DNA from: Beroe ovata
Lineage: Eukaryota > Ctenophora > Nuda > Beroida > Beroidae
DNA: 64,000 bases
Assembly (NCBI GenBank): GCA_946803715.1
Contig: CAMPET010000092.1
Location: forward strand, 55,723-119,722
Reading direction: 5' to 3'
Made by a program: the position numbers and the translations under genes. The notes under the pieces were generated by a model that saw nothing but the letters and a program-made list of their open reading frames with translations, was not told the DNA's origin and made no database searches. Each line of letters begins with the position of its first letter. Position 1 is the stretch's first letter. This document shows, one piece after another, positions 24,601 to 35,500 of this stretch.

Positions 24601-27600
24601 CCACTATTATGTGAAGAACACCTGGTACAGCTGTGAAGTTTTGCAGGGAAATAGTTACAGGACTAATGATAGGGTTGATAATGAGAATTGCATTTGTAAA
24701 CGTGTTTAAAAGACGGAGTTAGTAAACAGCCGGTCTAAACTATGCACATACAAACATACCAAGTTCACATACAAACATACATAGTACATACATTACATAG
24801 GTTCCAATACTATTGGGAACCATACTTCAATTCTATCCCGTGTTAAGATTACAATTGAATTTGGTCCACTACTTATTGTGATTTCAAGATGCTTCTTCAT
24901 TTTAATAACACTAATGTTTCGCACTTGACATGCACTCAAACATGTTATCTGTGATGTAGTAACAATTTTACAACAATGTTTTCAGCAGTGCATGCCACAT
25001 GGCACTCCGCATAACTCGTGACACATACTCAGGCTATCCCATTCAGTAGGTGAGGTTATGACACAACGACGAAACACACAGTGTGTGTGTGTTAGTGTGT
25101 GTCACACACTAACACACACACTAACACACACACAAATCGTTTGCCATTTCAAAGTTACTTTGCTCATTGCTGGAATGACTCTGTGGCTGAAAAGCAATAT
25201 TTCTATTCTCACTTCCTATTTCCCCGATTGATATGCACATTGCACACTCACATCAGTTGAACTGCTGCAAGAGAGGCACATCAAGACGCTCTCTGAAGTG
25301 GAAGGCTGCTCACGGTATGAACTCGACATAATAGAGCAGGGGGCAACTGTTATCGTTTACAGGTTCTACTTCCACGCCCCCACCCACTCCTAGCGTATGG
25401 AACTCGTTCTACAGGATGCAGAGCAAGCAAACTTCGGCTGATAACAAGTGACAAAGCCGCGGGGAAATTATAGCAGTGGCGAGCAGTGTCCGGTCAATCA
25501 ACAACGGCAAGGGGATAATGGCTTGGGGAGGAGAGAGAGAGGATTTTTGTCTAACTGAACTCGGAAGTGGAAGATATAGAAAAACACGCTCGCAAACGAC
25601 ATCCCACTTCCACGTCAAAGAAACAGAGCAGCCCGCATTAAGGGGGAGGACACGTCAATCACGCAAATTTACTACTTTCTTCCAGAGTAGTGACTCTCTC
25701 TCTCTATCTAACTCTCTCACCAAACCACTTACGAACTAAGTTTCTCTTGTAGCTCGTACGAGCGTGTTGTTTAAACAGCACAACTTTGACACAACTTTTA
25801 CCCCATTTTGAAACAACTGTGACACAACTATACACAACTGTTACACACAACCTTTGAGTATTGGGGTGATTTGCAGAAGTCGCATGAATTTTGATCCCTC
25901 ATGCGACTTCTACAGAAATCTTGATTCAAGATTTCAGAATTTGATCGCCTATAAAACATTTACAAAGCTGAAGCTGCACTGATATGTCAAACTACAACGG
26001 CTGTTTCACTTTGTCCCTTGTGCGTTATCAGAAATTCACAACTGTTGTGACACAACTGTGACAAGATTCTACTGTATATGGTAGGTTAATCGGAACAACG
26101 TGTGTAATTACCTTTATAAGAAGGTTCTTACGGTCATCTTCAGCCTCGCTCTGAAATTAGTACATAATTGATAATAATTATGGTAATTAGCATAGTACAG
26201 ATCATTGAATCACTTAGAATGACTGATCACTGATCAGGCATCAAAGAATGAATTGATTTTAATGTTTAGTCTGGATGAAGTCATATTTCAAGTGATATTT
26301 TTGCTGTTATGTTCTCATGTAAACCATAATCATGTGACGACCATATTTAGGAAGCTGTAAGGCATCCTTAATGCTTCTCATTTAGCGTTTCGTTTGATCA
26401 AATATGGTACCAAAACGGGGTTAGGGAGCCTGTTTAACCACTTCTACTGGTACCAATAGCACTGGCCTGTGTCCTTATAATATAATAGTCGTGATGTATA
26501 GTATATTTTGTGATGTTATACACTGTAATAATAATAATCAACAGTTACAACCACGACCTTGTCGCAGACTTCTATCCTCATTCTTCATTACGCATTTATC
26601 ATTATACCCAACTTCCACGCTTCCCTCATATTCATACACCCAAACTATTCTATTGTACTATTGTTATAAGGCGCACACGCAGGTACCTACTAAATGCTGC
26701 ATTTAAAGCAGTTTGTTATACTCAATACTAATGTTACCATCCTACTTCAGCTCCAGTTACGAGGCAGCGTGAGAATTGGAAAAGATCGAAACATTCTAAA
26801 GCACTCCGCGTCTCTTATCATTGCTGTTTAACTGATGTATCTGAATTTCATGAGGGTGAAATGTGGGGCAGTACTTCTTTGCTGTGATCTTTCAAATTTA
26901 TAGTTTAGAGAGATAGATGGATACAAATTGTTTAGGATGTTACTTTGTGATGTATTGTTCGGTTGCCTGCATATATTAGAGGACAGTCACCAGTAACACT
27001 GACATGATCGATTGGTCAGGGACCAGGGCCGATTGGAATGATGTTTCCCATGCCTCTGTGTGTGTGTGTGTGAACGTGTGTGTGCGTGAGTGTGTGAACG
27101 TGTGTGTACGTGTGTGTATTGTGTATTGTGTGTTTTCGTTCAATGTCCATGTCAGGTATACTCTTGTTTCATAATTCATATATGATATACAGGCCCGTGT
27201 AACTGCTGCAAACAGGTGCATTACATGTTATAGTCTATACTCTGTAAGTGATTTGAAGAGGCGCTCATCAGCCACCTGTCAGCCATCCATTAGGCCACCT
27301 GTCAGCCAAGTATTCCGGCACATGTGCTAGTTCTTATGTGACACAGCGAATCGAACAATTAGGTGCCACATAACTCAAACTATTCAGATTGACGCATTGN
27401 GTCGTCGAGTCGGGTAAGGCACTAATTTTTGGAGTTTTTATTATTTTTCGCTATTTTATTGTGGAAAAACGGCTGGACCGATTTGCATGAAATTTTCAGG
27501 GTTCGTTCATATCGACATAGAGACGAGCTGTACAAATTTTCAAGGTGAACAGACTTCATTAACATGGTTTAATGATGGCGTGAAAATCGCGATTTTGGCG

Positions 27601-30534
27601 ATTTGGTATATTTTTATATATTAGGGCTGGCAAGCGCGTTTTTGAAAACACGCTGAATGACTTCACCACTGCTTTGGGAGTTCATATCACTTCAAACCAG
27701 CACTGCCCTCGGCCCTTCGGGCCTCGGGCAGTGCTCCCGGCCCTACGGGCCGGGACCACGCCCATTTTCTTTCCGTGGCTGCGGGCGCTTGCCAGCGCCC
27801 TGATATATATGAGGACGAATTATAAGTAGTAAGCTAACATGACAACTGCTGCACCTGCCAATGATATAATTTCCAAATAATGAGAATTAGGTTACCATTG
27901 TAAAATTTGGTGCATGAGCTGGTCATTGGTCAACAAGTCTACTCAATAGCCAATACTCATCTACCATCTTTGTAAGAAATGATTTGGAATCTTTGTAAGA
28001 TTTGGAATGTACAGGATATGGATGTGGATGTACAGGATATCTTATCGTACTTCACACTGGTGATCAAAGCTGTGCAAGACATGAGGTAAAGAAGGGGCAG
28101 AGCAGGGGGTTCTATGGAAGGGGGTAATATGGAAGGGGGTCTATGGCCCCTGTTCAAATGCCACTACGACCCCTAGTCCCTAATCATAGAGCCCGATCTT
28201 ATTCAATACCGGTATCCTCTAACGCGGAGTGCCTATGGCCAACCCTTACAGTTGGTATAGGGGGTAGAGGTGTACGCCCTCTGTTGGGGTAGGGTTCGGT
28301 AGGTGGGAAGAGGAAAACCTCGCGATGTTGTGGAGCTGATACACTGTTATCATGCAAATCAATGAATACTTCAATAATATGGTGGCTTCATGGTACAGTT
28401 AACGTTGTATAACATACATCATATTCATACGAAATAATAAAAACGTATGCTGTTTCTGTATGCCTGTACGATTGCTTTGTGTGTCTGTGTGACATGAGTG
28501 TGTGTGTGTCTCTGCGTGTTTTTGTTTTTGTTAGTGTATGTGTGACATGAGTGTGTGTGTGTGTGTGTGTGTGTGAGTGTGAGTGTAATATGGCATAACT
28601 TGCAATTTTTTGACGCTGAAAATGAAAAACGAAAACAAGGTAATCTAATCAACTAATCAACAGTGTACTCACTTCACTCTTATCGAACTGTGTCAAGTTA
28701 CTGGCGCCCTATGAGGATCAAATATTAATTAATTATGATTTGATTTGTTATAATTTAAGCATGGTTTAAGTACTTTTGAGGAGACACCAAATTTTTGGTT
28801 AATAACACGAGTTGAAATCTACTATAATTATGGCCAGCCCTGTGAAGCCACAAAATACATACCAGGGCAGGTTGCTTTATAACTGGCTTCCTCTTGACCG
28901 GTCGCGACTTGTTCTTATCGGTCTGAAAATGAATTTAATGTAAGTTACATTGTGAACAATACACAATACGGCGAAACATAAATGATAGCTCATACTTATC
29001 TCATTTACTTATTCACCATAGGTAATATCAAGACGTCAGATTGGGGACACTTATAATACACTTATAGTACCTCCCAATCGCATACCTCGATGCCATAGGT
29101 ACACTGGCTATTGCTCATTGTATATTCGACATACTACATAGCTACTGCTCTGTGTATAAACTAACTGCGTCACTGCATGTAGAATCGGGCACACTCCAAT
29201 TGATAGACGCATACACACTTCACGAGAATTGGAAACCCCGAAAGTGCTGTATCGTGTGAAAGGGAAGAGCACACGCACACACCCTCTGCTCCCTCTAAAG
29301 TGTAATGTTAAACATACGTGTGTTACTGTGTTGTTGTCTTGATAGGTTTATACATTTGTCTTCATAATTCTATACTTTCACATCCGAGCTCAAGCGCCAA
29401 AGAGTACCCCCAGGGTAACATTGTGAAGAGTAATAATACAATTTTCATACATCGATTATATGGTGTTATTATACATACAACTTACAGCCATTTGTGCGAT
29501 TAATTTATTCAATGTTAGGGCTGGTGTTAACAATGTGAAAGCTCTTATCAATAACTTCAAGTTTTATATGTATCTAACACTATCATACAAGGCACACGTC
29601 ATGAAACTACTTTATGTCATGTTGAGCTGATGTGTTCAAATTGGGAATCATCAAACTGACGCTCAGAGATAGATCATTGTCAGATCTTGTGGGGTGACAA
29701 TATTGAATTGACATGATAATCTAATGTCATGAAGTGTCAAGTCACAGACATATAATTTAAAAGTAAGTAACAATTCATAAAATATGATTCTACTGGTGAC
29801 ACTTTCAAAAAGGGATTTGATATTTGCAACATTATGTGACAGCAACATATTTCGTCATTCATAAGGTCAAGCACATGAACATTTGTAATTAATGAATTCA
29901 CTACATTGAATCATGTTAACAAGTAATTGAACTTGGATTAGAGAAAGTTGATGCATTACATAACACTGCATAAGTTATGGTAAAACATAAGTAATGGTAA
30001 TTTGCTACCATTCTTAATGTCAAATGTGACTGTCATCTTAAGAAGATGTTCTTTCGCAAACAAAATAAAGATTTCAACACACAGCTTTCCACTATCTACA
30101 CAAGCAGTCGCATGAATCATGATTCGAATGATAAATTCATGTTGACAGGAAATATGCAACAGAGTACCTATTGAATATAAATACCTTGTCTCGGATCTTT
30201 CTTTTCTTTGCTTCAGGCTTTTTAGGCTGATCTGCATGTACTGATGGCTGTATCTTCTCAATGGGATAATACTCCTGTATGATTAATCCTTATGCATTTC
30301 AATTCTATCATTGATTAAACCAATTTAAAGCAACTATTTCAACCAGGTTAATAAAGTAAAGGAGCAATTCATTACCTTGAGATCATCATATGTATTGAAG
30401 GAAAGGATGCTAATTCCATCGACAGTATCTTCATCAAAATCTAGACTTTCTATGTTTGACTTGACCTTAGGAAGTTTTCCTAGAATCTTTTCATTAGTAA
30501 TTTCTCCATTTGCTAACTTTTTTGACCTGCCCAT
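11654..30534 (-). CDS. AUTS2-like: AUTS2-family protein (AUTS2/FBRSL1/fibrosin; fly tay-like)
   Basis: Fourteen exons on the minus strand: 30,534-30,376; 30,274-30,185; 28,922-28,863; 26,150-26,112; 24,296-24,153; 23,562-23,253; 19,155-19,042; 18,262-17,934; 16,013-15,942; 14,623-14,552; 13,208-13,137; 12,668-12,458; 12,345-12,289; 12,186-11,654. All phases agree and the sum (2,262 nt) gives 753 residues. The N-terminus has an acidic patch then DGISILSFNTYDDL, matching my recollection of vertebrate AUTS2 (DGFAMTSFVTFEAL). Exon 11 (residues about 464-487) reads KKWNSIHVYIARMIY, matching the AUTS2 core KWCAMHVHIAWQIY. Between them are basic, Ser/Thr/Pro-rich and His-Pro-Gly repeat regions; the last exon has an Arg/Gln/Glu-rich helical stretch and ends RFSHLIPPPKGPE. 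In vertebrates AUTS2 works in a PRC1 complex that activates transcription and also in cytoskeletal control; a nuclear regulatory role is inferred here. It is about 60% of human AUTS2 length. A 15-nt microexon at about 28,675-28,690 is possible. Confidence 0.85.
13105..13127. repeat. (CA)n microsatellite in AUTS2-like intron
   Basis: About ten CA dinucleotides just 3' of the donor of the core exon at 13,137. Simple repeat; no coding meaning. Confidence 0.8.
17400..17870. repeat. Two tandem ~235-bp copies separated by an N
   Basis: The unit beginning GTGATCATTACGAGGGGG at 17,402 recurs at 17,636, directly after the single N at 17,635. The copies differ by scattered substitutions and single-base indels. 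It lies in an AUTS2-like intron. The N at the exact junction suggests overlapping contig ends from two alleles that were not merged. Confidence 0.85.
17955..18115 (-). repeat. Coding minisatellite: His-Pro-Gly-Ala repeats in AUTS2-like exon 8
   Basis: GC-rich tandem DNA (units of CCACACCCAGGCGCA and CCAGGGGGCGGGGCA type) that encodes APHPGAPHPGGGAHPG-like repeats in the exon 18,262-17,934. Vertebrate AUTS2 has a His-rich dipeptide repeat in a comparable middle position, so this may be a functional counterpart rather than an accident. The tract is prone to length change. Confidence 0.8.
20669..20718. repeat. 50-nt palindrome with a single mismatch
   Basis: TGTGCTCAAATGGGG... and its near-exact reverse complement meet at GTATAC with no loop. 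The only mismatch would be a G-U pair in RNA. It lies in the 19.2-23.2 kb AUTS2-like intron. Confidence 0.8.
20955..20995. repeat. (CA)n-rich tract
   Basis: CACACA runs with interruptions extend loosely to about 21,120. Intronic simple sequence in the AUTS2-like gene; open frames across it are not genes. Confidence 0.7.
21606..21650. repeat. (CA)n microsatellite
   Basis: A continuous run of ACACAC of about 30 bp followed by ACGCAC variants, inside an AUTS2-like intron. Confidence 0.8.
22870..22968. repeat. TGTATTGTATTG tandem repeat
   Basis: Several copies of TTGTATTGTATTGTAATTTGTACGA in tandem, including two near-identical 30-bp units. Intronic in the AUTS2-like gene. Confidence 0.8.
25078..25135. 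repeat. (GT)n/(AC)n inverted simple repeat
   Basis: A GTGTGTGTGTTAGTGTGTGTC arm is followed by its complement GACACACACTAACACACAC-like arm, so the simple repeat folds on itself. Intronic in the AUTS2-like gene. Confidence 0.7.
27405..27810. mobile_element. Non-autonomous element with GGGCTGGCAAGCGC-type inverted ends
   Basis: After the N at 27,400 the sequence changes character. From about 27,624 to 27,803 a segment starts AGGGCTGGCAAGCGCG and ends GCGGGCGCTTGCCAGCGCCCT, imperfect inverted ends set in a TATATAT context. Inside are two strong hairpins, AGCACTGCCCTCGGCCCTTCGGGC... (27,701-27,737) and CCCGGCCCTACGGGCCGGGA. The upstream part (GGCTGGACCGATTTGCATGAAATTTTC) reads like dispersed repeat DNA. 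No ORF. It sits in the intron between AUTS2-like exons 3 and 4. Confidence 0.5.
28490..28590. repeat. (GT)n-rich tract
   Basis: Runs of GTGTGTGT with a repeated GTGTGACATGAGTGTGTGTG unit, in an AUTS2-like intron. Confidence 0.75.
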
Positions 30535-32504
30535 GGCATACTAGATACTGAAAGGAAAAGATCAGAGATATGTTTATGAAAGATGTTAATGCCATACCTT
30601 TGAATTTTATTCACTTGTACTCATCATGGCATCATTGAATCATCTCAAAGATGATGATTATATATTGTGCATGTGCATGTGGTGCAAACAAGTAAGTTGA
30701 GTTTAAACCACTTTTATGAAACAAAAAATAGCAACACATTAGAGACCTATTTTAAAAATATATACCTGTTTCTTATCAACAGTTCTACCAAACAATCAAA
30801 GTAAAACAGGAAATTACATACAGTATGTTGAATCATCTCAAGTGCATGTCACATGAACATGATCAAGTGTGCTTGGTGAGTGGACTGACAGATTCATCAC
30901 AAATCAAGGTGACTCGTTCAAAAACTGATAGTAATGGACCTTAAACTAGCAGGAGTTCAGCTTAGAAATCTTTGGTATTCTAGTGACCCAGTGCCCATGT
31001 AAAGTTAATAATAATAATAAATTAAACTTTTAGATCATAGTGGCACATCAACTTATATGAATGCAGAGCTGTGCCACAAGAACATATACTCAACTAAGAA
31101 GTGTGACTGTACTTGTCCAAGCTAACTTTATATCATACAAGTATTTAGTATCCATGTATGATGAAATTTCCATTGTGTTAAATTATCATTTGATGTGAAG
31201 ATTGTCATGTCAGGCTGATGAAAGCTGGATGTAATGTGAGGATCATCAGTTGCCATTTCCCAAATGAATATAGTTCAGTGCAGTGATCAGGAGATGAAAA
31301 ATGAATTCTGATGTACTGAGGATAAAAATGACATATGCTTATTTGTTATTCACTAGAAGAGACAGTAAACATACATAGCAAAGAAATAAAAATGAGATCG
31401 ACATTCAGATTGGTGTCCTGCTGTATTTGAAAGCATACGGCATTACCTTTCAAATTCGACCGCCGATCGACGATCACTTTTTTGCTGGATGTTGTCGATT
31501 GATAGACTGTAGACCCTGTCGAAAATTTTGTTTTGCGGCAAAAAAATATTTTCAGACATCAGCTAGCTGCCCACTGTTTTTTACGCGCGCTTTTAGCAAT
31601 GAATGCAGATAGCGCGCGATTCCAAAAGTTTACTGAAATTTTAAACTATGTTCACCTTCGTTCAAGGCGCGCGCCGCGCGCAATCAACGTGACTTGTCGA
31701 TTGATGATAAACCCAGAAACCCTGTCGAGAATTTCGCTTTGCGCGTGCGCGCGCGTCGCAAACTTATTCTCGAACTTATTTTCAGACAGCTTGCATTAGT
31801 GGTCTAGCATTGCCAAACAAAACGTGATAGACAACATCCGCCAAAAAATTATTTTGTATTTATTTTGTATTTGTCGCCGGCTGTTATTTGTCGCCTCCAC
31901 CATTGCATGTTTTTATAAATATTTACCGCGCACGAGTAACAGAGATCAAAATATATAATATTGATCGATAGAGTTTCATAATTTTTTATTGAGTGCGGAC
32001 AAAGTTATATCACATTTACATGTCCAATGTCATATTACCCATACATGTTCCGGACAGTTGTTTGGTGTTGCTAGACTGCTGACATCTGAGAATGGGTTTC
32101 TGTCAAAAATGAGTATCAAGTATGCGCCGTGTTCTTTATCTTGATCATGATGTTGACTTGTTGTTTCTGCTATTGTCAAAAATATCTGTGCAAATAGAAG
32201 AATCTATTTCGGGCCGGGGTAGTCCGGGGTACTCGGACCCTTTGAGTCACCAATAGACGGACACCATCATATGGCATTCTGGTCTAGTCCATCTATAGTA
32301 AAGAATGATACATCTAGTCATTTGTATTTGCAGCTTGTTCATACCACAACTCTCATGGGAGCTGCCCAAGTCTGATTATTTCTGTTAAACCAGTTGAAAA
32401 GATAACATCTTATTGCCACTTCTGAAAGTCCTTTCTGTGCTCTGTTGCACTGTTTCTGAATGATGATTAACATTCCTCCCTTTAAATTGATAGTAGGTTG
32501 TGTT
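30535..32504. promoter_or_regulatory. Shared 5' region of the divergent AUTS2-like and MSH6 genes
   Basis: The two start codons lie 1,970 bp apart, head to head, so both promoters must fall in this interval unless upstream non-coding exons exist. No TATA box or CpG-island-like block is convincing apart from the CGCG-rich repeat at about 31,440-31,830, which would sit between the two promoters. Confidence 0.5.
31440..31830. repeat. CGCG-rich dispersed repeat, copy 1
   Basis: Contains two related blocks starting TTGTCGATTGATR... and running through CCCTGTCGARAATTT, a TTTTGCG/TTTGCGCG stretch and ATTTTCAGAC (about 31,487-31,556 and 31,695-31,785), then GCTTGCATTAGTGGTCTAGCATTGCCA. The same order of motifs recurs at 59,638-59,772. 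It lies between the AUTS2-like and MSH6 starts. Not a recognised family; no target-site duplication was identified. Confidence 0.6.
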
Positions 32505-35500
32505 ATGGAGAAGTTTTTCAAAGTTATCACCAGCAAAAGTTCTGATACATCAAAAGAATCTGAAGGAATAAGGCCTAAGAAGAGAAGGGATAAACTGAAT
32601 ACAGAAATATTTGACGCAGATGTCAGTTTGGAGAATGGAAGTAAATTTTCCCCTGAGAAGACAGATGTCACTGATGATGAAAATGATGCTGATAAGTGAG
32701 TTTGGGGAATTTGCCAATGATAATTTAATTGTAATCATTTATGAGTTGCCATGATGCACTCTAAATAGCCTTAATCAGCTTATATTATGTTCAGTGATGA
32801 ACGTGGTGCTCTTGTTTGGGGCAAATTGGAAGGATTTCCTTGGTGGCCAGCAATTGTATGTGATGATCCAGTGTCCAAGAGATACCAAAGAACAAATAGT
32901 GTTGGAGTTGAGAAAACACACGTGCAGTTCTTCGACACACCCCCGACTCGTGCATGGATACCCACAAAGTGAGTGTTCATTCAGACTTTATGATGTAAAC
33001 CTGTGCTGTCATTTTCTCAAACCTTCAGCCATTGTGCCCAGCTTTCTACATGCTGATTGACAACTGATATGATAAAATCACATAATTTCTAGAATAATGT
33101 TACAATATTCAGTATTCCATATTATGTGCTTTAGGGTATCTAAGCCTCTACAAAGTAAAATGTGCCTTCCGGCTTCCTTTGAAACAAAGCAGAAAAGGAC
33201 TATTTTGAAAAGATATACTTTTTATTTTGAAAAACTTGCCCTTTTTCTTTTTTTACTTTCTTAATTCTTAGTTTTTTCACGAAAGGTACTGCAAAGAATA
33301 CACTGGAATGAACATGGGGTCAAAATATCTTGAAGATGACGCTGAGCAGAGAAGAGCATGTGAGAGTGCTGACAAAGTGCTGACAAAGAGTAAGGAAGAG
33401 AGGTTGGATGAGCTACTTGTGTCTGGGGATGATGAGGAGAAGGAAAATGCGACAATAGAGGGAGGAAATGGGGACGATATGAAAACTGGCAGGGAGGGAG
33501 AACATGAGGACAGAGGAAAGGTAGTTGTAAGAGGGATCATTCTATTGATATTTGCTCCATGACTTAAGTCTATTTTCCTTTATTTTTCTTAAATCTGATT
33601 TATATAGCAGGAAGAATAATACTGGAATAAACTTTTTCATTAGGAAGCGCCATCCAAGAGGAAAAGCAAAGATGAAGATGACGCATGTAACATGTTGCCC
33701 CCAAAGAAACGGTCCAAGAAATCTCATGTCATACAGTCTGATTCTGGTAAGGGCATTTTCCATCAAAATTCAACATCTGCTATGGGGCTGTCTGCAATCT
33801 AGCCACGTTCTGAACAAACGTTTCGAATTCTATCTGATTTCATGACCATGGTAGGCCCTTCAATGAAGGGCCTTCATTATCGCTAATGAAGTGATTTGTC
33901 TGTTTTGTATAAACTTCAACTTGATTGTGGTGCAATGTGCGCAGTTGTCGTATCAAGAATCAGAGGTACCTAATTAGCCCGAAACATTGACAGGGCACCC
34001 TGTTCGACCGTGGGAAATGAACGCTATGTGATCAGTTGTCGGCAGGCCGTCTGTTCGAATACCTAAGAAATAGGTATAGTGGGGTATATTGGTATTTGGT
34101 AATGGGTTACGTGAGACGTCGTGTCACGGCACTCTCAAGTAAAAGCATGGGAAGTAAAAGGGGTATTTTCTGGACTGCAATTATATTGCAGAGATACGGA
34201 ATTCCATTTTTGCGGTTTAAGGTATCGTTGAAGCCTCAGGGAAGGCGTCCAAAAACACCTATAGCCAACGATAATAACTCTTTAAACACTGGACGGATTG
34301 AAATCACTCTGTAGCTCACTTACGGGAATACGGTAGGGTACTATTACACAGTACCATGCACAAACCACATTCCTTCATGAATTGCTAAATCTATCATGTC
34401 ATGGAACGCGCGAACGCCTATCGCCTGTTTCTCGTAGAGAACTCGTCACATTATTTGCATTTACCGCCATTTGCGTCGCGCGCTCGCTATAGAATACGCG
34501 CTATGAGGGGTGAACTGGCGTGCTCAGGCCGCATACAGAAAACTTCGTATACTTGAGCATTCCCTTGTTCAGATAGTGACTACAACCCAGAACACGAACA
34601 GGATTCGTCCCCGGAGCCAAGTCAGTCTCCTAAAACCCCGAGGATCACCAAAACATCACAAGTCACGAAGGCCCAATCTACTCTCGGCACACCGCTTACT
34701 CCAAAAACACCAGTTACTCCAAAAACTCCCGTGACTCCGGCGTACACAGCGAGCAAGGCTGCTGCTAATCTGGCTAAATTTTCACGAACACCTGCCACTC
34801 CGACTGCAAATGTGAGTCCCTTCACAACCATTCTCCCTTTTGGAATTCAGGTAACCTTTACCTAAATAAAGGTCCGATGTGTCTTTTGGAGCAGGCATAA
34901 ACTTTGTTTGATTAAGTCGTTATTTCAGGGCGGGCAAGCGACTCAATATCAGCACCATACTCTCAAGTGGCTGAAGCCAGAAAACATAAAGGTAGAGATC
35001 CCATTAGCTCAAGATTCATCTGTCGACATTTTTGTTAGGGAGCTGGGCATATCATAAGGGTCAACCTGCTTACGTGTGCTGTCAAGGGATAATGTAGTTA
35101 TTAACCATTGTCCTGGTTAAGTTAGTGTTAAGCCACAATGGAGAAATGGCGGCGTGGGCTCTAGTGAGGCGGTACTGAAGTAAAACTTTGTTAAAGAGAA
35201 TCGGTATCTGATCCATACATACACATGATTATACCATTCCATTCTCTCAGGACAAGGAGAAAAAGCCACGTGATCACGAAATGTATAATCACAGGACGTT
35301 ATTCGTGCCGTCTGACTTTCTGAAGGGCTGCACGCCTGGCATGCGCCAATGGTGGGAAATAAAGGTAAGCTAGAAAGAGAAGTGGTGTAAAGAGGAGATC
35401 ATGCTAGTTGAACAATATGTAACACGTTTCAGAGCGAACATTTCGACATAATCCTCTTCTTCAAAGTTGGAAAGTTCTACGAGTTGTACCACATGGATGC

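Noticed and set aside
25249-25310. Candidate extra AUTS2-like exon on the minus strand (TTGCAG ... GTGAGT)
   Set aside because: Stop codons appear in the phase required by the neighbouring exons (0/0).
34045-34070. tRNA-like B box (GTTCGAATACC)
   Set aside because: No A box at the right distance and no cloverleaf could be drawn.
34036-34314. 92-codon plus-strand ORF in MSH6 intron 4
   Set aside because: No splice sites in phase with MSH6, nothing recognised, and composition like intron.
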